A DNA stretch of 64,000 nucleotides from JBCBDX01 sp038529265 (lineage in GTDB: Bacteria; Pseudomonadota; Alphaproteobacteria; Rhizobiales; Rhizobiaceae), in the NCBI GenBank assembly GCA_038529265.1, contig JBCBDX010000006.1:1-64000 (forward strand), written 5' to 3'. A program made the translations under genes and the position numbers. Shown in pieces: positions 44,180 to 53,611 of the stretch (positions within the stretch are counted from its first letter, which is position 1; the number at the start of each line of letters is the position of its first letter). The notes below the pieces were generated by a model. That model searched no databases. It was not told the DNA's origin and saw only the letters and a list, made by a program, of their open reading frames with translations.

Positions 44180-46285
44180 TTGCACAAGCTAGCCAAAAGA
44201 GGCGCCGATATCGCGGTCGAGTGCTGGCGGCTGGATGCCGCCGGTAAAACCGCTGCATTTGCCTGCTTTGATGGTGGCGTGCCGGCTCTCATCCATTTCG
44301 GTCGGCAACTACCTGGCGATGAGAACTTGGAGCAACTCGCGCGACTGACCATGCCCAACATCGCCGGCGGGCAACTGGATCCGGTTGTGCCACTGACGCT
44401 GGTACCGACTGCACTTGATGGTTGGCAAGGACATCCTGGCATCATCATTCGCGGGCCGGACGGGCGCACCGTCGAACCCGTTTGGCAGAGTACGGAATTG
44501 GTTTCGGAAGCCAACAATCACCTGCGCTGGACGATTGATGAAAACGGCGATGAAGTACGTTTTACGCTGGTCCTTGAAGTACGCTTCGATCCAACCGGTG
44601 TGATGGCAATCGAGTCAGCCTATAAATCTGTCGAAGGCTATCGCGTCGAATGGTTCTCATGTGCCGCCATTCCCGTGCCAATCTATCTGCCACGGATCAT
44701 CGACCATGGCGGTCGATGGACTGGCGAATTTCAACGCCAGGAACGCACATTGACGCTCGGCCAACATGTGCGCGAAAGCCGCGAGGGGCGCACGGGACAT
44801 GCGCACTTTCCCGGCATGATTTTCGCGTCCAATGCCTGTGATGAAACAAGCGGCGAGTGCATGGGTGTCACCATACCATGGTCAGGCGGGCACCGGATAA
44901 TTGCTGAAGAAACACCCGACGGCCGCCGTCATGTGCAGACCGGATTTGACACAAGGTCGCTTAAGATCACACGCAAATCCTATGTCGGCTGGTCCGCAGA
45001 CGGGCTCAATGGCCTCTCGCATATGTTCGTCAATGTCGTCAGGAGCCGTTTGCCCAAAAAGGTCGCGCGGCCTGTCCACTACAATTGCTGGGAAGCAGTA
45101 TATTTTCGCCACTCTGTCGCTGAGTTGAAAGAGATAGCATCGATTGCCGCAGAGCATGGTGCGGAGCGCTTTGTGCTTGATGATGGCTGGTTCAAAGGTC
45201 GCAATGATGACACGACATCCTTGGGTGATTGGGTCGTCGACAATGAAAAGTACCCAGATGGCTTAAAGCCACTTACCGATCATGTCACCGCCTTGGGTAT
45301 GGAGTTCGGCATCTGGTTTGAACCTGAAATGGTAAATACCGAATCGGATCTTTACCGCAATCATCCTGAATGGGTGTTGGGCCCGGCAAGCCAACCGTCC
45401 GGGCGAGGGCAGTTCGTTCTTGACTTAGCCAATCCGGCAGTATCGGAATACCTGTTCGATGCGATGTCGGCTATCCTCAATGAATACCCGGTTCGCTACA
45501 TAAAGTGGGATCATAATCGCAAGTTAAGTGGCGGCGTGTCGGAACAGACCGGTGCGCTCTACCGACTGCTTCAACGCTTAAATGATACGTTTCCCGACCT
45601 TGAAATCGAGAGCTGTGCTTCAGGCGGCGGCCGCGTCGATTATGGCATGCTGCGCCATGCAACCCGCGTTTGGTTGTCTGACTCAAACGATGCGCTGGAA
45701 CGTCTGCGCATGCAGCATGAGGCGTCTCGCTGGTTGCCCGTAGAGGTGCAAGGTTCACATGTGGGCCCGCGTCATTGCCATACCTCTGGACGGGTCTTGT
45801 CCATGCACTTTCGTGCATGGGTCGCCGCCCAAAGACACATGGGGTTCGAGATGGACCCGCGTGAATTGACCAATGAGGAAAGCCGAACGCTGAAAAATGT
45901 AACGCAGTGGTACAAGGACAGACGCGACTTTCTGCACAGTGCCAAACATTTGCGTCTCGATTGCGAAGATCCGGAAGTATTTGCCGAGATGTTTGTTGAC
46001 GAGGCAGGTGACCAGTTCGTGACATTTATCGGACAATCTGGTGCGTCCGCGCAGATCGCATCTGATCCGATCCGTTTGGCCGGTCTTGATCCGTTCGCCT
46101 CCTATGAAGTCAATATGGCGGATACGGAAAGTGTGCCTCCCGTACTGAACCGGAACAGTGCGTTCGGATTGGCGCCTTCGCAACTGTCAGGTGCCGCATT
46201 AATGGCTGGCGCATTTCGATATCCCAACCTATTCCCCGCCTCCATGCTGGTCTATGAAGGCAACCGTGTCGAAAGGCAGGTTTGA
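44180..46285 (+). CDS. Alpha-galactosidase, glycoside hydrolase family 36
   Basis: A 701-residue GH36 enzyme releasing terminal alpha-linked galactose. The retaining catalytic pair is visible: nucleophile Asp in YIKWDHNRKLSGG and acid/base Asp in WLSDSNDALERLRMQ. Other family blocks are ERFVLDDGWFKGRNDD, GIWFEPEMVN and SCASGGGRVDYGML. No ATG occurs for over 50 codons after the permease stop; TTG at 44180 with AAGGGG 8 bases upstream is the best start. No signal peptide, so it acts in the cytoplasm on imported galactosides. Confidence 0.9.
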   Translation: MHKLAKRGADIAVECWRLDAAGKTAAFACFDGGVPALIHFGRQLPGDENLEQLARLTMPNIAGGQLDPVVPLTLVPTALDGWQGHPGIIIRGPDGRTVEPVWQSTELVSEANNHLRWTIDENGDEVRFTLVLEVRFDPTGVMAIESAYKSVEGYRVEWFSCAAIPVPIYLPRIIDHGGRWTGEFQRQERTLTLGQHVRESREGRTGHAHFPGMIFASNACDETSGECMGVTIPWSGGHRIIAEETPDGRRHVQTGFDTRSLKITRKSYVGWSADGLNGLSHMFVNVVRSRLPKKVARPVHYNCWEAVYFRHSVAELKEIASIAAEHGAERFVLDDGWFKGRNDDTTSLGDWVVDNEKYPDGLKPLTDHVTALGMEFGIWFEPEMVNTESDLYRNHPEWVLGPASQPSGRGQFVLDLANPAVSEYLFDAMSAILNEYPVRYIKWDHNRKLSGGVSEQTGALYRLLQRLNDTFPDLEIESCASGGGRVDYGMLRHATRVWLSDSNDALERLRMQHEASRWLPVEVQGSHVGPRHCHTSGRVLSMHFRAWVAAQRHMGFEMDPRELTNEESRTLKNVTQWYKDRRDFLHSAKHLRLDCEDPEVFAEMFVDEAGDQFVTFIGQSGASAQIASDPIRLAGLDPFASYEVNMADTESVPPVLNRNSAFGLAPSQLSGAALMAGAFRYPNLFPASMLVYEGNRVERQV

Positions 46286-46286
46286 C

Positions 46287-47048
46287 ATGCAACCAATCTA
46301 CCCGGATCTGAAAGATACGTCGGTTTTGATCACTGGAGGCGGCGGCGGTATCGGTGCAGCTCTGACCGAAGGCTTTTGTCGGCAGGGTGCGAAGGTTGCC
46401 TTCATTGACGTGGCTGAAAAGGCAAGCGCTGCGCTCGTTGAAAAAATGACGTCGGAGGCGGGCGTCACGCCGCTTTATTTCAATGTCGATTTGACAGATC
46501 AAAAAGCCGTTTCTGATGCATGTACAAAAGCTGCCGATGTGCACGGGCCCGTCACGGTCCTTGTCAACAATGCAGCTTGGGATGACCGGCACGACCTATC
46601 AGACGTCGACGATGCCTATTGGGACAAGAACACGGGTATTAATTTGCGTCACCCGTTTCTTACCGTTCAAAATGTGATCGAGGGAATGATTACTGCCGGC
46701 GGTGGCAGCATCATCAATTTTACTTCCACTTCCTTCATGCTGAACATTGGCGACATGCCGACATACACCGCCTCTAAGGCGGGCATTATCGGCTTCACAA
46801 AGGGTATTGCCGGTAAGTATGGCGAACATGGTGTGCGGTCCAACTGTGTCGCGCCGGGTTGGGTTATGACGGAACGTCAAAAGGCTCTTTGGGCAACACC
46901 GGAAGCGCTGGCCGACTTCCTCAAGCGCCAAGCGATCAAGTCGCCATTGGAGCCGGAGCAAATGGTCGGTCCGACGCTGTTCTTGGCGTCTTCAACGTCG
47001 AATGCGATTACAGCGCAAACCATCATCGCTGATCACGGGGTGCTCTGA
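46287..47048 (+). CDS. SDR-family sugar dehydrogenase, probable D-galactose 1-dehydrogenase
   Basis: A 253-residue short-chain dehydrogenase with the cofactor motif TGGGGGIG (17-24), NNAA, and the catalytic tetrad members Ser in STSFMLN and YTASK. The family has many substrates; context between galactosidases, a lactonase and the KDGal kinase/aldolase points to oxidation of D-galactose to galactono-lactone. The ATG at 46287 has AAGGCAGG upstream and lies two bases after the alpha-galactosidase stop. Its stop overlaps the dgoK start by one base. Confidence 0.85.
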   Translation: MQPIYPDLKDTSVLITGGGGGIGAALTEGFCRQGAKVAFIDVAEKASAALVEKMTSEAGVTPLYFNVDLTDQKAVSDACTKAADVHGPVTVLVNNAAWDDRHDLSDVDDAYWDKNTGINLRHPFLTVQNVIEGMITAGGGSIINFTSTSFMLNIGDMPTYTASKAGIIGFTKGIAGKYGEHGVRSNCVAPGWVMTERQKALWATPEALADFLKRQAIKSPLEPEQMVGPTLFLASSTSNAITAQTIIADHGVL

Positions 47049-48037
47049 TGAGCCGGGTCGCTGCCATTCTGGTGGATTGGGGTACGTCCAATCTTCGCCT
47101 ATGGGCAGCAGCGCCGGACGGGCGGATATTGGCGGAGAAAAAGAGCGCCGCTGGCATGCGCACGCTTGAGCGCTCAGAGTTTAAAGCAAAGTTTGAAGAG
47201 CTCGTCGGAACGTTCGATGAAAACCTGACGGGTGTTCCCGCTGTGATGTGCGGCATGGTAGGCAGCCGCCAAGGTTGGACGGAAGCACCCTATAAGAACA
47301 TCCCGGTGTCATTTGACAGCATCGTTCAAGCTGCAAAGTGCCTCGAGGAGGTCGGCGATAGAGATGTGCGTATTTTGCCCGGCGTTGCAAAGCTTGATGC
47401 GATAGTTCCCGATGTGATGCGTTCAGAGGAAACTCAACTGCTTGGATTACAGTCTCTTGGTTGCTTTGAGCAACTAGCAGAAGATATCCGCGTTTGCATG
47501 CCGGGCAGCCATGCAAAGTGGGCGACTGTCGACAACGACCAGATCAAGGAATTTCACACATCCATGACTGGTGAACTGATTGCTGCGGCGATTGGCAACA
47601 CAGTCTTGCGTCACTCGTTTGAACCCGCCGGCCAGATGCCTGAAGTTCATCCGGGCAACGAGGTTTTTCGCGCAGCGGTTGATTACATGCTTCAGAACCC
47701 AAGCGGTTTGCTTAATGCAATCTTCGCGACAAGACCGCGGAGCCTTCTTGGCGGTGCACAAGCGCAAGAAAGCGCGGCATGGTTGTCTGGAACCATTATT
47801 GGCCATGATGTATCGGCAGCGACGCGTGGCGTAAGCAGTAACCAAAAAATAGTGCTTTTGGGCGGCGGCCGGCAGGGCCCGCTATACGAAGCGGCACTGC
47901 GCCAAGTCGGACTATCACCGATGATCGCTGACGCAGATGGTGCGTCGATCGCCGGTTTGTTGAAGGCGGCTAGCGCACTGTGGCCAAATCGTTTTGAGGA
48001 GCACGCAGGTCGCGCGATGGAGCTTTCAAATGAGTGA
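47048..48037 (+). CDS. dgoK: 2-dehydro-3-deoxygalactonokinase
   Basis: A 329-residue DgoK-family kinase. The N-terminal ATPase-like phosphate loop is ILVDWGTSNLRLWAA, then MCGMVGSRQGWTEAPY, CMPGSHAKW and a C-terminal VLLGGGRQGPLYEAAL. It phosphorylates 2-keto-3-deoxygalactonate to the 6-phosphate in the De Ley-Doudoroff galactose pathway. It overlaps dgoA by eight bases. Confidence 0.93.
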   Translation: MSRVAAILVDWGTSNLRLWAAAPDGRILAEKKSAAGMRTLERSEFKAKFEELVGTFDENLTGVPAVMCGMVGSRQGWTEAPYKNIPVSFDSIVQAAKCLEEVGDRDVRILPGVAKLDAIVPDVMRSEETQLLGLQSLGCFEQLAEDIRVCMPGSHAKWATVDNDQIKEFHTSMTGELIAAAIGNTVLRHSFEPAGQMPEVHPGNEVFRAAVDYMLQNPSGLLNAIFATRPRSLLGGAQAQESAAWLSGTIIGHDVSAATRGVSSNQKIVLLGGGRQGPLYEAALRQVGLSPMIADADGASIAGLLKAASALWPNRFEEHAGRAMELSNE

Positions 48038-48686
48038 GAAAGACATTCAGCCAACGGCGCCATGGCCAGACTTTAAACGGCCTCTGGTGGCCATACTGCG
48101 TGGCATCAAACCACTGGAAGCCGTTGAAACGGCCCAAGCGCTGATTGAAGCAGGCTTCGAAGCAATTGAGGTTCCACTGAATTCACCCGATCCATTTGCA
48201 TCTATCGCAAAGATGGCTGATGCTTTTTCGGATCGCTGCCTTATTGGTGCAGGCACCGTTTTGACCAGTGAGAATGTAAAGCAGCTTGCTGGCGCTGGTG
48301 GAAAACTTCTGGTTTCTCCCAACATCGACGCGGACGTGATGGCTCAAGCACGAGATGAAAAACTGGTGACCATGCCGGGCGTTTTCTCTGCAACTGAAGC
48401 GCTTAAGGCGGTTAGACTTGGCGCCAGTGCGTTGAAGTTTTTTCCCGCCAGCGCACTTGGTACAAACGGAATAAAAGCCATTCGTGCCGTTTTGCCATCC
48501 GATTGTATTGTTGGTGCCGTTGGCGGTGTTGGCGATGCTGATTTTTCGGAATATTTGGATGCTGGTGTATCGGCTTTTGGCCTCGGCTCGTCCCTTTACA
48601 AACCGGGTTTAAGCCCTGAAGAGGTGGCAAGCCGGGCCGTCAAAACCGTCGCTGCATACGATAAAGCTATTAACGGTCGGGGCTGA
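48030..48686 (+). CDS. dgoA: 2-dehydro-3-deoxy-6-phosphogalactonate aldolase
   Basis: A 218-residue class I aldolase of the KDPG/KHG family. The Schiff-base Lys is in ALKFFPAS, the general-base Glu is in FEAIEVPLNSP, and LVAILRGI begins the barrel. It splits KDPGal into pyruvate and glyceraldehyde 3-phosphate. The ATG at 48030 has GGAG upstream. Small size and partner dgoK favour DgoA over the Entner-Doudoroff Eda enzyme. Confidence 0.92.
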   Translation: MSEKDIQPTAPWPDFKRPLVAILRGIKPLEAVETAQALIEAGFEAIEVPLNSPDPFASIAKMADAFSDRCLIGAGTVLTSENVKQLAGAGGKLLVSPNIDADVMAQARDEKLVTMPGVFSATEALKAVRLGASALKFFPASALGTNGIKAIRAVLPSDCIVGAVGGVGDADFSEYLDAGVSAFGLGSSLYKPGLSPEEVASRAVKTVAAYDKAINGRG

Positions 48687-49564
48687 TGACGCCGCATATT
48701 TCCATTTTGTCAAAAAGCCGCTGCGAACTCGGTGAAGGGCCGTTCTACTGCGACCGGCGTGAGACGCTATATTGGTTCGACATTTTAAATCGCCGTCGGC
48801 ATGCATTTGACTTTAAATCCGGCTTGGAAACCAGCCAACCGATACCGGAGATGGCAAGTGCCATGGCGGTAATCGACGAGCGTCATGATTTGATCTTTAC
48901 GGAGTCGGGTCTGTGGAGCTGGGAGCTCGGTACTGGATGTTGGATGCCGGTGTGCAGCATTGAAGGCGATGATGATCTGACGCGATCCAACGATGCGCGC
49001 GTTCACCCATCTGGCGCAATTTGGCTTGGTACCATGGGCAAAACAGCGGCACATGGTGCGGGTGCGATATATCATTACCGTGCCGATACACTGACCAAAC
49101 TCTTTGATAGTATCACAATTCCAAACGCCATTTGTTTTTCGCCGCAAGGCGATGCCGCTTTCTATACTGATACGGTCACGCGGAAGCTGATGCGCGTCGC
49201 GGTGAATGTCGATGATGGCTTACCAACTGAAAAACCTCAGGTGCACTACCGGCAACCAAACGACGATGTTGGCGGCATGGACGGTGCAATATGTGATGGC
49301 GATGGCAATATCTGGAATGCGCGTTGGGGCGCATCTCGCCTCGATATGTACACGCGCTTTGGCGAGCGAGCGCAAAGTATCGAGCTGCCTGTGCTGCAAC
49401 CATCTTGTCCCGCTTTCGTGGGCAATAACCACATAGCGGTGACCTCTGCTCAAGAAGGCATGGATGCCGCTGCACGCGATGCAGATTCAAATGCAGGGCA
49501 GGTCGTGCTGCTCGAGTTTGCAACACCACTCAAACCTCGCTTTGAGCCACGGGCAGCGATTTAG
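48686..49564 (+). CDS. SMP-30/gluconolactonase family sugar lactonase
   Basis: A 292-residue six-bladed beta-propeller. Metal ligands appear in LGEGPFY (Glu), SNDARVHPSGAIWLGTM (Asn), and DGAICDGDGNIWNARWG (Asp region). In this operon it should open galactono-1,4- or 1,5-lactone to galactonate, the step after the SDR dehydrogenase. One-base overlap with the dgoA stop indicates co-translation. Other aldonolactones (arabinono-, fucono-) are possible substrates. Confidence 0.9.
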   Translation: MTPHISILSKSRCELGEGPFYCDRRETLYWFDILNRRRHAFDFKSGLETSQPIPEMASAMAVIDERHDLIFTESGLWSWELGTGCWMPVCSIEGDDDLTRSNDARVHPSGAIWLGTMGKTAAHGAGAIYHYRADTLTKLFDSITIPNAICFSPQGDAAFYTDTVTRKLMRVAVNVDDGLPTEKPQVHYRQPNDDVGGMDGAICDGDGNIWNARWGASRLDMYTRFGERAQSIELPVLQPSCPAFVGNNHIAVTSAQEGMDAAARDADSNAGQVVLLEFATPLKPRFEPRAAI

Positions 49565-49594
49565 TCAGTACCTACAGTTGGGCGATAAAAAGCA

Positions 49595-51580
49595 ATGAAG
49601 AAAAAGCAACGACTGGGCACCTGTTATTATCCTGAGCATTGGCCGCGTGATCGCTGGGAAATCGATGCGCAGCTTATGGTCGATGCGGGCATATCATTGG
49701 TACGCATCGGGGAGTTCGCTTGGTCGCGTCTAGAGCCGCAGGCCGGGCAATTGACGTTTGAATGGCTGGATGAAGCTTTTGCTGCGCTGGAGAAAGCGGG
49801 CCTAAAAATTGTGTTGGGGACACCAACGGCGACGCCTCCCAAATGGCTGGTTGATAAAATGCCGGACATGATCGCCATCAGTGAAGACGGGCGGCCGCGT
49901 GGGTTCGGTTCAAGGCGGCACTACTGTTTTTCACATGTCGGCTATCTTGAAGAGTGCGCGCGCATCACCAGCCTGCTGGCTGAGCGCTATGGCAAACACA
50001 GTGCCTTGGAAGCATGGCAGACTGATAATGAATATGGCTGTCATGACACCGTGCTCAGCTATTCCAATGCAGCGCGCGACGGGTTTCGGGTTTGGCTGGC
50101 AAAAAAATATGCAAACATTACCGCACTGAACGACGCTTGGGGCAATGTATTTTGGTCGATGGAGTATGGCGCCTTTGACGAGGTTGAACTGCCAAACTTG
50201 ACGGTCACCGAACCCAATCCGGCGCAAGCTCTGGATTTTTATCGCTATTCTTCCGATCGGGTGATTGCGTTCAATAAGGTTCAAACAGACATCATTCGCG
50301 CGCACTCGCCGGGACGCGGCATTGGCCACAATTTCATGGGCAGCTTTACCGACTTTGATCATTATGCGTTGAGTGGTGACCTGGACATAGCGACCTGGGA
50401 CTCATACCCAATAGGGTTCCTTGATCGCGATAGCGGATCGCTTGAAACCAAGAAGCGATATTTGGGTGTCGGCGATCCGGACATTCAAGCATTCCATCAT
50501 GACCTTTATCGCACCTGTGGAGACATGCGTGCTGGTGAAGGAAAGGGGGCATGGTGGGTTATGGAGCAGCAGCCCGGACCCGTTAACTGGGCCCCGTTCA
50601 ATCCAGCGCCGGAAAAAGGGGCGCTAAGACTGTGGGCGTTTGAAGCTTTCGCAGCAGGCGCTGAGCTAGTGTCCTATTTTCGATGGCGCCAACCGCACTT
50701 TGCACAGGAGCAAATGCATGAAGCGTTGCTTTTACCCAACGGTGAAAAGAACGAAGGTTGGCATGTGTGCCAGCAAATCGCTGCGCAACTTGAAACACTT
50801 GATGCTGTAGTCGAACCGAGGCGCGCGGATATCGCTTTGGTTTTCGATTATGAAAGCGCATGGGCTTGGACCGTTCAACCGCAGGGCGCGGACTTTGCTC
50901 ATCTTGAGACTGTTATGCGGTTTTACCGCAAGTTGCGCCAAGCAGGTGCAAACGTGGATATCGTACCACCGACCGCTGCTGGCGTGAAAGACCGTAAGCT
51001 GGTTGTCATCCCGGCACTCTTTTCGGCAAGTGATGACTTGGTTGCGCAACTCGCAGATAGCGATGTAATTGTCGTGCTGGGCCCAAGAACAGGCTCCAAA
51101 ACGCCGGATTTTCAAATCCATGGTGACTTGCCACCCGGCGCCTTCAAGCGCCTGATCGACATTACTGTCAGGCGTGTGGAGAGCCGCCCGCCCTTTGCGC
51201 CGGTTGAGTGCGAGAACACCGCTTTGCTGGAAGGCTGGCGCGAATTTTTGGAAACGGGTCCCGATGTCGATGTTCTTGTCAAAAGCATTGACGGGTATCC
51301 CGCACACGTCACCAATGGCCGTGTTCACTATATTGCCGGGCGACCCGGGCCACGCATGGCGGATCAGATTGTCCGCCGCGCCATGCGTGACGCAGGCATT
51401 GAACCGCTCGATCTGCCACCGGATGTGCGTATCCGCGACAATGGTTCGGTGCGTTATGTTTTCAACTATGGACCGGAAGCGGTCTACGTATCAGAAATTG
51501 TTGGCCCGGGTGAAGTCTTAATGGGTGACGCTGCGCTGCCACCACGCGGCGTGATGGCTCTGCGCAAGGCGGATACCTGA
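49595..51580 (+). CDS. Beta-galactosidase, glycoside hydrolase family 42
   Basis: A 661-residue GH42 enzyme. The barrel starts RLGTCYYPEHWPRDRWEID; the acid/base Glu is in AWQTDNEYGCHD and the nucleophile Glu in WVMEQQPGPVNW. A glutamine-amidotransferase-like trimerisation domain and a small C-terminal beta domain (GVMALRKAD end) follow. No export signal. It would split imported beta-galactosides, complementing the alpha-galactosidase. It lies 30 bases after the lactonase gene and ends the catabolic operon; tsaB begins 39 bases later without a visible terminator. Confidence 0.93.
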   Translation: MKKKQRLGTCYYPEHWPRDRWEIDAQLMVDAGISLVRIGEFAWSRLEPQAGQLTFEWLDEAFAALEKAGLKIVLGTPTATPPKWLVDKMPDMIAISEDGRPRGFGSRRHYCFSHVGYLEECARITSLLAERYGKHSALEAWQTDNEYGCHDTVLSYSNAARDGFRVWLAKKYANITALNDAWGNVFWSMEYGAFDEVELPNLTVTEPNPAQALDFYRYSSDRVIAFNKVQTDIIRAHSPGRGIGHNFMGSFTDFDHYALSGDLDIATWDSYPIGFLDRDSGSLETKKRYLGVGDPDIQAFHHDLYRTCGDMRAGEGKGAWWVMEQQPGPVNWAPFNPAPEKGALRLWAFEAFAAGAELVSYFRWRQPHFAQEQMHEALLLPNGEKNEGWHVCQQIAAQLETLDAVVEPRRADIALVFDYESAWAWTVQPQGADFAHLETVMRFYRKLRQAGANVDIVPPTAAGVKDRKLVVIPALFSASDDLVAQLADSDVIVVLGPRTGSKTPDFQIHGDLPPGAFKRLIDITVRRVESRPPFAPVECENTALLEGWREFLETGPDVDVLVKSIDGYPAHVTNGRVHYIAGRPGPRMADQIVRRAMRDAGIEPLDLPPDVRIRDNGSVRYVFNYGPEAVYVSEIVGPGEVLMGDAALPPRGVMALRKADT

Positions 51581-51619
51581 CGACTTGCCGAAACTGGTCC
51601 CGCCCAATAGGTAGAGCGC

Positions 51620-52294
51620 ATGACGATACTGGCGATCGACACTTGCGCGAATTTGTGCGCCGCAGCGGTTTTTGATGATGAAGGTGGTCTTAGGTCCCGT
51701 GCCAGCGATGACATTGGCCGCGGTCATGCCGCTCGCCTTCTAGGCATCGTCGAAGAAGCGTTAGGAGCCGCTGGTGCGGCGCTTGATGATCTCACAAAGG
51801 TGATCGTTACCGTCGGACCTGGATCATTTACGGGCATTCGTGTTGGTGTCTCTGCTGCGCGCGGTTATGGGATCGCCCTTGGAATTCCGGTGGATGGAAT
51901 AACCACCTTCGCACTGCTCAATGTGGAAGGACGCCAGCGTTTGGCAGAAGATGATGCAACATTTGTGGCGATTTCGGGCGGTCGAGGTCAAATATTTGCG
52001 CAAAGATTTGGTAGCGATGCTGCGCCGTTGGGAGGCCCGTTTGTCATTGCTCAAGATCAAGAATATTTGCCGTCGTTGAGTAGGACGGAACATCTCATCG
52101 GGAATGCTGGTTCGCTTGTCGCGCACGACAATCATCAAGGCGTTTTGCTCGGTGATAGAGCGACCGGGGACATCTCTGGCGCTTATCGGGCAGCACAGTC
52201 CGGTACTTTTGCTCCCGAACCGCTTTACATTCGCGATGCCGACGCAAAGCCGCAAAACAGTTTTGCCTTGCCGCGTAAGTCAGTTCTAACATGA
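51620..52294 (+). CDS. tsaB: tRNA threonylcarbamoyladenosine biosynthesis protein TsaB
   Basis: A 224-residue ASKHA-fold protein. The N-terminal ILAIDTCANLCAAAVFD and GPGSFTGIRVGVSAARGYG are the TsaB signatures. It is the non-catalytic partner of TsaD in t6A37 formation on ANN-reading tRNAs. Its stop overlaps the start of rimI by four bases, a conserved arrangement. Confidence 0.93.
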   Translation: MTILAIDTCANLCAAAVFDDEGGLRSRASDDIGRGHAARLLGIVEEALGAAGAALDDLTKVIVTVGPGSFTGIRVGVSAARGYGIALGIPVDGITTFALLNVEGRQRLAEDDATFVAISGGRGQIFAQRFGSDAAPLGGPFVIAQDQEYLPSLSRTEHLIGNAGSLVAHDNHQGVLLGDRATGDISGAYRAAQSGTFAPEPLYIRDADAKPQNSFALPRKSVLT

Positions 52295-52794
52295 TGCGTT
52301 GGCCATTTTCCCGTTCCGCGCAGGACGCACTCATAGTTGAGCCACTCACATCGGCCCATCTGCGCGCCGTCGCCGACATTCACGCTCAAACATTTGCCCG
52401 CGCCTGGACGGATGGTGAAATTGAGAACCTTGTCAGTCCAGCTTCCAGTTGGGCGATGGTGGCAAGGTCGGTCGATGCGCCCGCCAGGCTTGCAGGTTTT
52501 GTTATTATGCGGTCAGCGGCCGATGAAGCGGAGGTTCTCTCCATCGGTGTTAAGCCGAGCTGGCAAGGATATGGGGTGGGACGCATGTTGATGGATGCTG
52601 CCCTTGCTGAAGCATACGGGCAAAGACTGACTTCAGTCTTTTTGGAAGTTGATGAAACCAACCGCGCAGCGTCTTCGCTATATGCCAAGCTGGGTTTTCA
52701 CGCCGTGGCAGAACGGCCTGACTATTATCAATTGCCAGACGGGCGTCGGAGCAAGGCGGTCATTATGCGGCGCGATCTGGTGCAGCCGCAATGA
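52291..52794 (+). CDS. rimI: Ribosomal protein S18 alanine N-acetyltransferase RimI
   Basis: A 167-residue GNAT enzyme. The acetyl-CoA site reads VLSIGVKPSWQGYGVGRMLMDAAL (Q/RxxGxG/A), followed by VDETNRAASSLYAKLGFHAV. RimI acetylates the N-terminal Ala of S18 (and other proteins). The pairing with tsaB supports the assignment over a generic GNAT. Confidence 0.9.
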   Translation: MMRWPFSRSAQDALIVEPLTSAHLRAVADIHAQTFARAWTDGEIENLVSPASSWAMVARSVDAPARLAGFVIMRSAADEAEVLSIGVKPSWQGYGVGRMLMDAALAEAYGQRLTSVFLEVDETNRAASSLYAKLGFHAVAERPDYYQLPDGRRSKAVIMRRDLVQPQ

Positions 52795-52807
52795 TAGGGC
52801 GCGCATC

Positions 52808-53611
52808 ATGAACAATGTGCGTGCGGTCTTTATCGTCGTAATGGTGCTGGCGTTGACGCTGCTTATGTTGCCCGTTCATGGCGCCTTGATGGTGATAAAG
52901 TCACCACTGCAAAAACGAACCGCCATGGCGTGGCACCGTCAAGTCGCGCGCATAATGGGTATTCATATAAAGGTTCACGGCTCCCCGTTTATTACAGGTT
53001 CAAAGGGAACACTTTTCATTTCCAACCATGTCTCTTGGGTCGACATCGTTGTTTTAGGCGCCATCATTCCAGTCAATTTCATCGCCAAAAGCGAAGTTCG
53101 CAGTTGGCCTTTATTTGGCTGGTTGGCACAGCTCCAACGCACCTTGTTTGTTGAACGCAGCCGCCGACTTGGTGTACGTGATGAAGGAAACCAGATACGC
53201 GAACGGTTGCTCGCCGGTGATAGCCTTGTACTTTTCCCGGAAGGCACCACGTCGGATGGCAATTTCGTTTATCCGTTCAACAGCTCTCTTTTGGGCGCAA
53301 TTACCTCGGGCGTAACGACGGACAAGATACCGGTTCAGTCGGTGTCGATTGCTTTTAACGGTTTGGGTGGTCTGCCCATGGGTCGTTATTGGCGACCAAT
53401 AGCGGCGTGGCCCGGCACAGTGACCTTGGCCGAACATTTGCCACGAGTCCTCAAAGAAGGCCTCTTTGATGTCGAAGTCCACTTTGGCCCCGTTATCAAG
53501 GACGCTCAAATGCAGCACAGAAAGCCGTTGACCGCTGAGCTCAAGGGCGAGGTACAACAGATGTTGGCGTCAGGCTTGCGCGGTGACCACTTTGCGGCAA
53601 AGCGCTCCTAA
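52808..53611 (+). CDS. 1-acyl-sn-glycerol-3-phosphate acyltransferase family (PlsC; OlsA possible)
   Basis: A 267-residue membrane-associated acyltransferase with an N-terminal hydrophobic helix (FIVVMVLALTLLMLPVHGA). The PlsC motifs are NHVSWVD (NHxxxxD catalytic pair), LFVERSRR and FPEGTTSDG. It adds the second acyl chain to lysophosphatidic acid, or, if it is the OlsA type, to lyso-ornithine lipid made by OlsB. Family sequence alone does not separate these. The ATG at 52808 is chosen because it falls just after the rimI stop. It converges with a sulfotransferase gene, sharing CTAA. Confidence 0.87.
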   Translation: MNNVRAVFIVVMVLALTLLMLPVHGALMVIKSPLQKRTAMAWHRQVARIMGIHIKVHGSPFITGSKGTLFISNHVSWVDIVVLGAIIPVNFIAKSEVRSWPLFGWLAQLQRTLFVERSRRLGVRDEGNQIRERLLAGDSLVLFPEGTTSDGNFVYPFNSSLLGAITSGVTTDKIPVQSVSIAFNGLGGLPMGRYWRPIAAWPGTVTLAEHLPRVLKEGLFDVEVHFGPVIKDAQMQHRKPLTAELKGEVQQMLASGLRGDHFAAKRS

